Part shown: piece by piece, positions 24,618 through 27,454 of the stretch | How the letters are laid out: each line of letters opens with the position of its first letter | Position numbering within the stretch: the first letter of the stretch is position 1 | Assembly (NCBI GenBank): GCA_029941485.1 | Contig: JAPYOZ010000006.1 | Coordinates: 1-27,454 of the forward strand | Direction: 5' to 3' | DNA from: Gammaproteobacteria bacterium | GTDB taxonomy: Bacteria > Pseudomonadota > Gammaproteobacteria > PS1 > Pseudothioglobaceae | Length of the DNA: 27,454 nucleotides | Notes under the pieces: model-generated | What the model was told of the DNA's origin: nothing | The model's database searches: none | What the model saw: only the letters and a program-made list of their open reading frames with translations | Made by a program: the position numbers and the translations under genes

Positions 24618-26042
24618 TTATTGCTCAACTTCCGTGCCACCAACTGTCAATTGGTCTATTTTTAAACTCGGCTGACCTACGCCAACTGGTACAGACTGCC
24701 CGTCTTTTCCACAAACGCCAATACCACTGTCTAGCCTTAAATCATTCGCTACCATTGAGATTTTTTTAAGCACCTCATCACCTGACCCAATAAGAGTGGC
24801 ACCCTTTACTGGCATGGTAATTTTTCCATTTTCGATTAAATAAGCCTCATTTGCTGAGAACACAAACTTACCTGAAGTAATGTCCACTTGACCGCCATCA
24901 AAATTAACCGCGTAAATGCCCTTATCAACTGAAGCAATCATATCGTCTAGAGAATCTTTGCCATTAAGCATATAAGTATTGGTCATACGTGGCATTGGAA
25001 TGTGCGCATAAGACTCTCGCCTGCCATTACCTGTACTCGTTTTTCCCATCAATCCAGCGTTTAACTTATCGAACAAATACCCTTTGAGTATGCCGTTCTT
25101 AATTAATGTGGTATTTTGTGTTGGCACTCCTTCATCATCAATAGTAAGGCTGCCACGCCTATTTGCCAAAGTACCATTATCAACAATGGTGCATTTTTCA
25201 CTAGCAACTTGTTCGCCAATTTTGTCGGTAAATACCGAGGAACCTTTGCGGTTAAAATCACCTTCCAATCCATGGCCAATCGCCTCATGCAACAACACGC
25301 CGGGCCAGCCTGGACCCAATATTACTGGCATGTTTCCAGCCGGTGTTCCTTGTGCCTCTAACGCAACCAAAGCTTGTCGAATGGCTTCGTTGGTATAAAC
25401 TTCGGCTAAGTTATGGTCAATAAAATAACGATAATCGTATCGACCGCCACCGCCACTTGAGGCGTGTTCGATTCGGCCTTCGTGCTCAACAATTACGCTC
25501 ACACTCACACGCACCATTGGGCGATAATCTTTTTGATAAACTCCGTCGGTAGATACAATCAACACTTCAGTATAAGCCCCTGATAAAGAAGCACTCACCT
25601 GCTTAACTTTAGGCTCTTTTCTGGCAATTGAATCAATTTGTTTTAACAAATCAACTTTCTCTTCTGGAGTTAAACTACCTAATGGACTTAACCCATTATA
25701 TTTGGCCACTTGTGGCACAGAATGAAAAGTTTGAATTGATTGTGGTGTTTGATGTTTGGAAATCCCTCTAGCAAACCCAACGGCCTGTTCAATAGCCTTA
25801 ATGTTTAAATCGTCTGAATACGCAAAACCAGTTTTCTCGCCTTTAACGGCGCGAGTTCCCACACCGTGGCTAATGTGATAAGTGCCTGATTTAACAATAC
25901 TTTCTTCCAAAAACCAAGACTCTGCAACCGAATGTTGAAAATACAGGTCTGCATAATCAACACCTTTAACTGCTAGGGAAGATAAAAGATCCGTAATTTT
26001 TTCTTGATCCAAATGATGTTCATCCAGCAACTGTTCAATCAT
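24618..26042 (-). CDS. tldD: Metalloprotease TldD
   Basis: Zinc protease subunit that pairs with TldE (PmbA) to cleave unfolded peptides; known for processing microcin B17 and degrading the antitoxin CcdA in E. coli. 474 residues, usual length ~480. The metal site is visible: HEAIGH at 252-257 within LLHEAIGHGLEGDFNRKGS, and Cys444 in GVCGKDGQ. The N-terminal domain has VDYADLYFQ and RAVKGEKTGFAYSDD. It starts 3 bp after the yhdP-like gene, reproducing the yhdP-tldD order of E. coli. pmbA is not in this window. Confidence 0.96.
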   Translation of the reverse strand: MIEQLLDEHHLDQEKITDLLSSLAVKGVDYADLYFQHSVAESWFLEESIVKSGTYHISHGVGTRAVKGEKTGFAYSDDLNIKAIEQAVGFARGISKHQTPQSIQTFHSVPQVAKYNGLSPLGSLTPEEKVDLLKQIDSIARKEPKVKQVSASLSGAYTEVLIVSTDGVYQKDYRPMVRVSVSVIVEHEGRIEHASSGGGGRYDYRYFIDHNLAEVYTNEAIRQALVALEAQGTPAGNMPVILGPGWPGVLLHEAIGHGLEGDFNRKGSSVFTDKIGEQVASEKCTIVDNGTLANRRGSLTIDDEGVPTQNTTLIKNGILKGYLFDKLNAGLMGKTSTGNGRRESYAHIPMPRMTNTYMLNGKDSLDDMIASVDKGIYAVNFDGGQVDITSGKFVFSANEAYLIENGKITMPVKGATLIGSGDEVLKKISMVANDLRLDSGIGVCGKDGQSVPVGVGQPSLKIDQLTVGGTEVEQ

Positions 26043-26045
26043 AAC

Positions 26046-27454
26046 TTATTCAATAATCGGTTCATCCCACGGGCCTGTAATTTTATACTCAAGGTCAACC
26101 ACTTTATCCACAATCTTATCAATCAATTTGCCTTTAAACACAACTTCATCGATCGCCCAAACCCCAAGACCAATTAAACCACCTCCCGCTAATGCAGTAG
26201 CAACTGGCACCGCATCCCCCACTGCTGGACTTACTCGGGCCTTTAGATTGTATTCTTCATTAATAAGATCACTCTCTCCCGTTAGCCTAATAATGCCCGA
26301 AGATGCATTAAGTTCAAAGTTCTCAATTCTTGCCAAAGATTGCCCAATGTGCAGTTTTACTTCAATATCATCATAAGCAAACCCTTTTTCCGTTACATCG
26401 GCAACGTCCAGTTTTAATCGTTTTGCAATGGATTTAATATTAAGCAGTGACAAAATTCGACCAATGTTTGGGTCTTGGTCGGTAAACGAGCCCTGCTTGA
26501 CATTCATCACCACATAGCCCATAAGCTCTTCAAGACTCATGTTCCAAGGTGCACATTCACAAAATAGACGAACATCAAAATCAAAATCACCACCTTCAAC
26601 TTTTTCTTGAATATTTAATTGATCCAAAAAATCAGACAACTGCTTTCCTTTTGCTTGAGCAATTAATCGAGTCTTTCCATCTAGCCAAGCGCCGTTAAAA
26701 ATTAACGCTTTATCACTAACACCCACTCCCTCAAATTCCAAATTATTAATAATCAATACATTATTTTCAGAAACCAAATCCACTTTAAGATCTGGCACTT
26801 GATATTCATCCACATAAATACCTTTAGAGCTTAAGCGCATACTCGGTATATCGCTCGGACTAATGCTTAACTCTCCCTTGATCGCATCCAGCGTAGACAC
26901 CTGCAGACCCAGCACTTCAACCCTAGGAGATTCCCCCTGTTCAGTAAAGATTATTACATTACCTTTAATCATTTCAGACTCAATTCTTGCAATCCAAGAT
27001 TTATCTAATTGCTTCCTAATGTAAAGCTCAAATCCACTGTTATTGTTAATCAGTTCAACCCTAAAATCAGATTGATCATCATCGCCTCGGTTTTTGGGAT
27101 TAATACGAATATCAAACGGCATGCCGCGAATATCACCCACACCTTGTGATATTATTTCATTATCATGAAAAGCTATTTTTGAATCAAAATTCTCAACAAC
27201 TAAAGACCCTTCCAATGTAGTTAAACGGTTGCCTTGAATAGTTAAATCCACATCTACTATTGCTTCTCTTTCATCTAAAGGAACCACGAGTTTTATGTCG
27301 CCCTCCATCTCACCCTCTAAGGTGAATTGATCCAACACTTCATCAACCGTAGTACCGAGCGGAGCGCTAGCTAAAAATTGCATTAATTGCTCACTTTGAG
27401 TATTGATTTTGCCAATCACTTCAACGTCTAATTTTGTAGCACTTAAATCAGAAA
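26046..27454 (-). CDS. yhdP: YhdP family AsmA-like envelope protein, N-terminus outside the window
   Basis: The reading frame is open to the window edge, so only the C-terminal ~469 residues are seen; full YhdP proteins are about 1,270 residues. YhdP is an inner-membrane-anchored AsmA-like bridge protein implicated in phospholipid transport to the outer membrane. Supporting the call: an N-terminal-side QLMQFLASAPLG segment like the DUF3971 region, long beta-rich repeats, and a C-terminal block (GRILSLLNIKSIAKRL, EKGFAYDDIEV, GESDLINEEYNLKARVSP, YKITGPWDEPIIE) that matches the family's end. A GTG at 27419 is not a real start because codons upstream (SDLSATKLDVE) continue in frame. Confidence 0.88.
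   Translation of the reverse strand, partial: SDLSATKLDVEVIGKINTQSEQLMQFLASAPLGTTVDEVLDQFTLEGEMEGDIKLVVPLDEREAIVDVDLTIQGNRLTTLEGSLVVENFDSKIAFHDNEIISQGVGDIRGMPFDIRINPKNRGDDDQSDFRVELINNNSGFELYIRKQLDKSWIARIESEMIKGNVIIFTEQGESPRVEVLGLQVSTLDAIKGELSISPSDIPSMRLSSKGIYVDEYQVPDLKVDLVSENNVLIINNLEFEGVGVSDKALIFNGAWLDGKTRLIAQAKGKQLSDFLDQLNIQEKVEGGDFDFDVRLFCECAPWNMSLEELMGYVVMNVKQGSFTDQDPNIGRILSLLNIKSIAKRLKLDVADVTEKGFAYDDIEVKLHIGQSLARIENFELNASSGIIRLTGESDLINEEYNLKARVSPAVGDAVPVATALAGGGLIGLGVWAIDEVVFKGKLIDKIVDKVVDLEYKITGPWDEPIIE

Noticed and set aside
25084..25398. 104-codon open frame opposite tldD
   Set aside because: Antisense to a highly conserved region of tldD including its metal site; no signal, motif or ribosome site of its own.
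1..27454. CRISPR array, insertion sequence, prophage, tRNA or rRNA
   Set aside because: No regular spaced repeats, transposase, integrase, cloverleaf or rRNA sequence was found on reading through the window.

Overview
The window is a compact, AT-rich (roughly 40% G+C by eye) bacterial chromosome segment made almost entirely of housekeeping genes. Protein sequences such as PurM, CmoB, YhdP and TldD look gammaproteobacterial. The composition, tight packing and gene set would suit the SUP05/Thioglobus group of sulfur oxidisers and their relatives, but that placement is an inference and no marker gene here proves it. I see no rRNA, tRNA, insertion sequence, prophage, CRISPR array or toxin/defence module.

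Layout. Left, + strand: purM, purN and a secreted DUF3108 protein form a purine-synthesis operon (62-2416). uvrA follows on the - strand, converging with and overlapping the DUF3108 gene by 18 bp. A short divergent region (5216-5299) separates uvrA from pyrH-frr, which end at a strong bidirectional hairpin terminator (6598-6624). On the other side of that terminator is an unrecognised small secreted protein on the - strand (6640-7008). Divergent from it is a + strand cluster: cmoB (behind a near-consensus promoter), an orphan ZnuA-like periplasmic protein, and bioC.

Right, - strand: reading leftward from the window end, a partial yhdP and tldD are followed by a promoter region and the complete 14-gene nuo operon, nuoA-N, for the proton-pumping NADH:quinone oxidoreductase (24524 down to 10152), then a small RRM RNA-binding protein. 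Most nuo genes overlap by 1-4 bp or lie within about 15 bp of each other, as expected of one co-translated transcript. The one exception is a 151-bp non-coding insert between nuoD and nuoE, bounded by an imperfect inverted repeat. All visible Fe-S ligands of NuoB, E, F, G and I are present. NuoG lacks the cysteines for the extra N7 cluster of the E. coli enzyme, and nuoC and nuoD are separate, so this is the mitochondrial/beta-proteobacterial-like form of complex I.

No clearly new biological system is visible. The items most worth checking are the nuoD-nuoE insert, the small secreted protein, and the ZnuA-like protein that lacks one expected metal-binding histidine.
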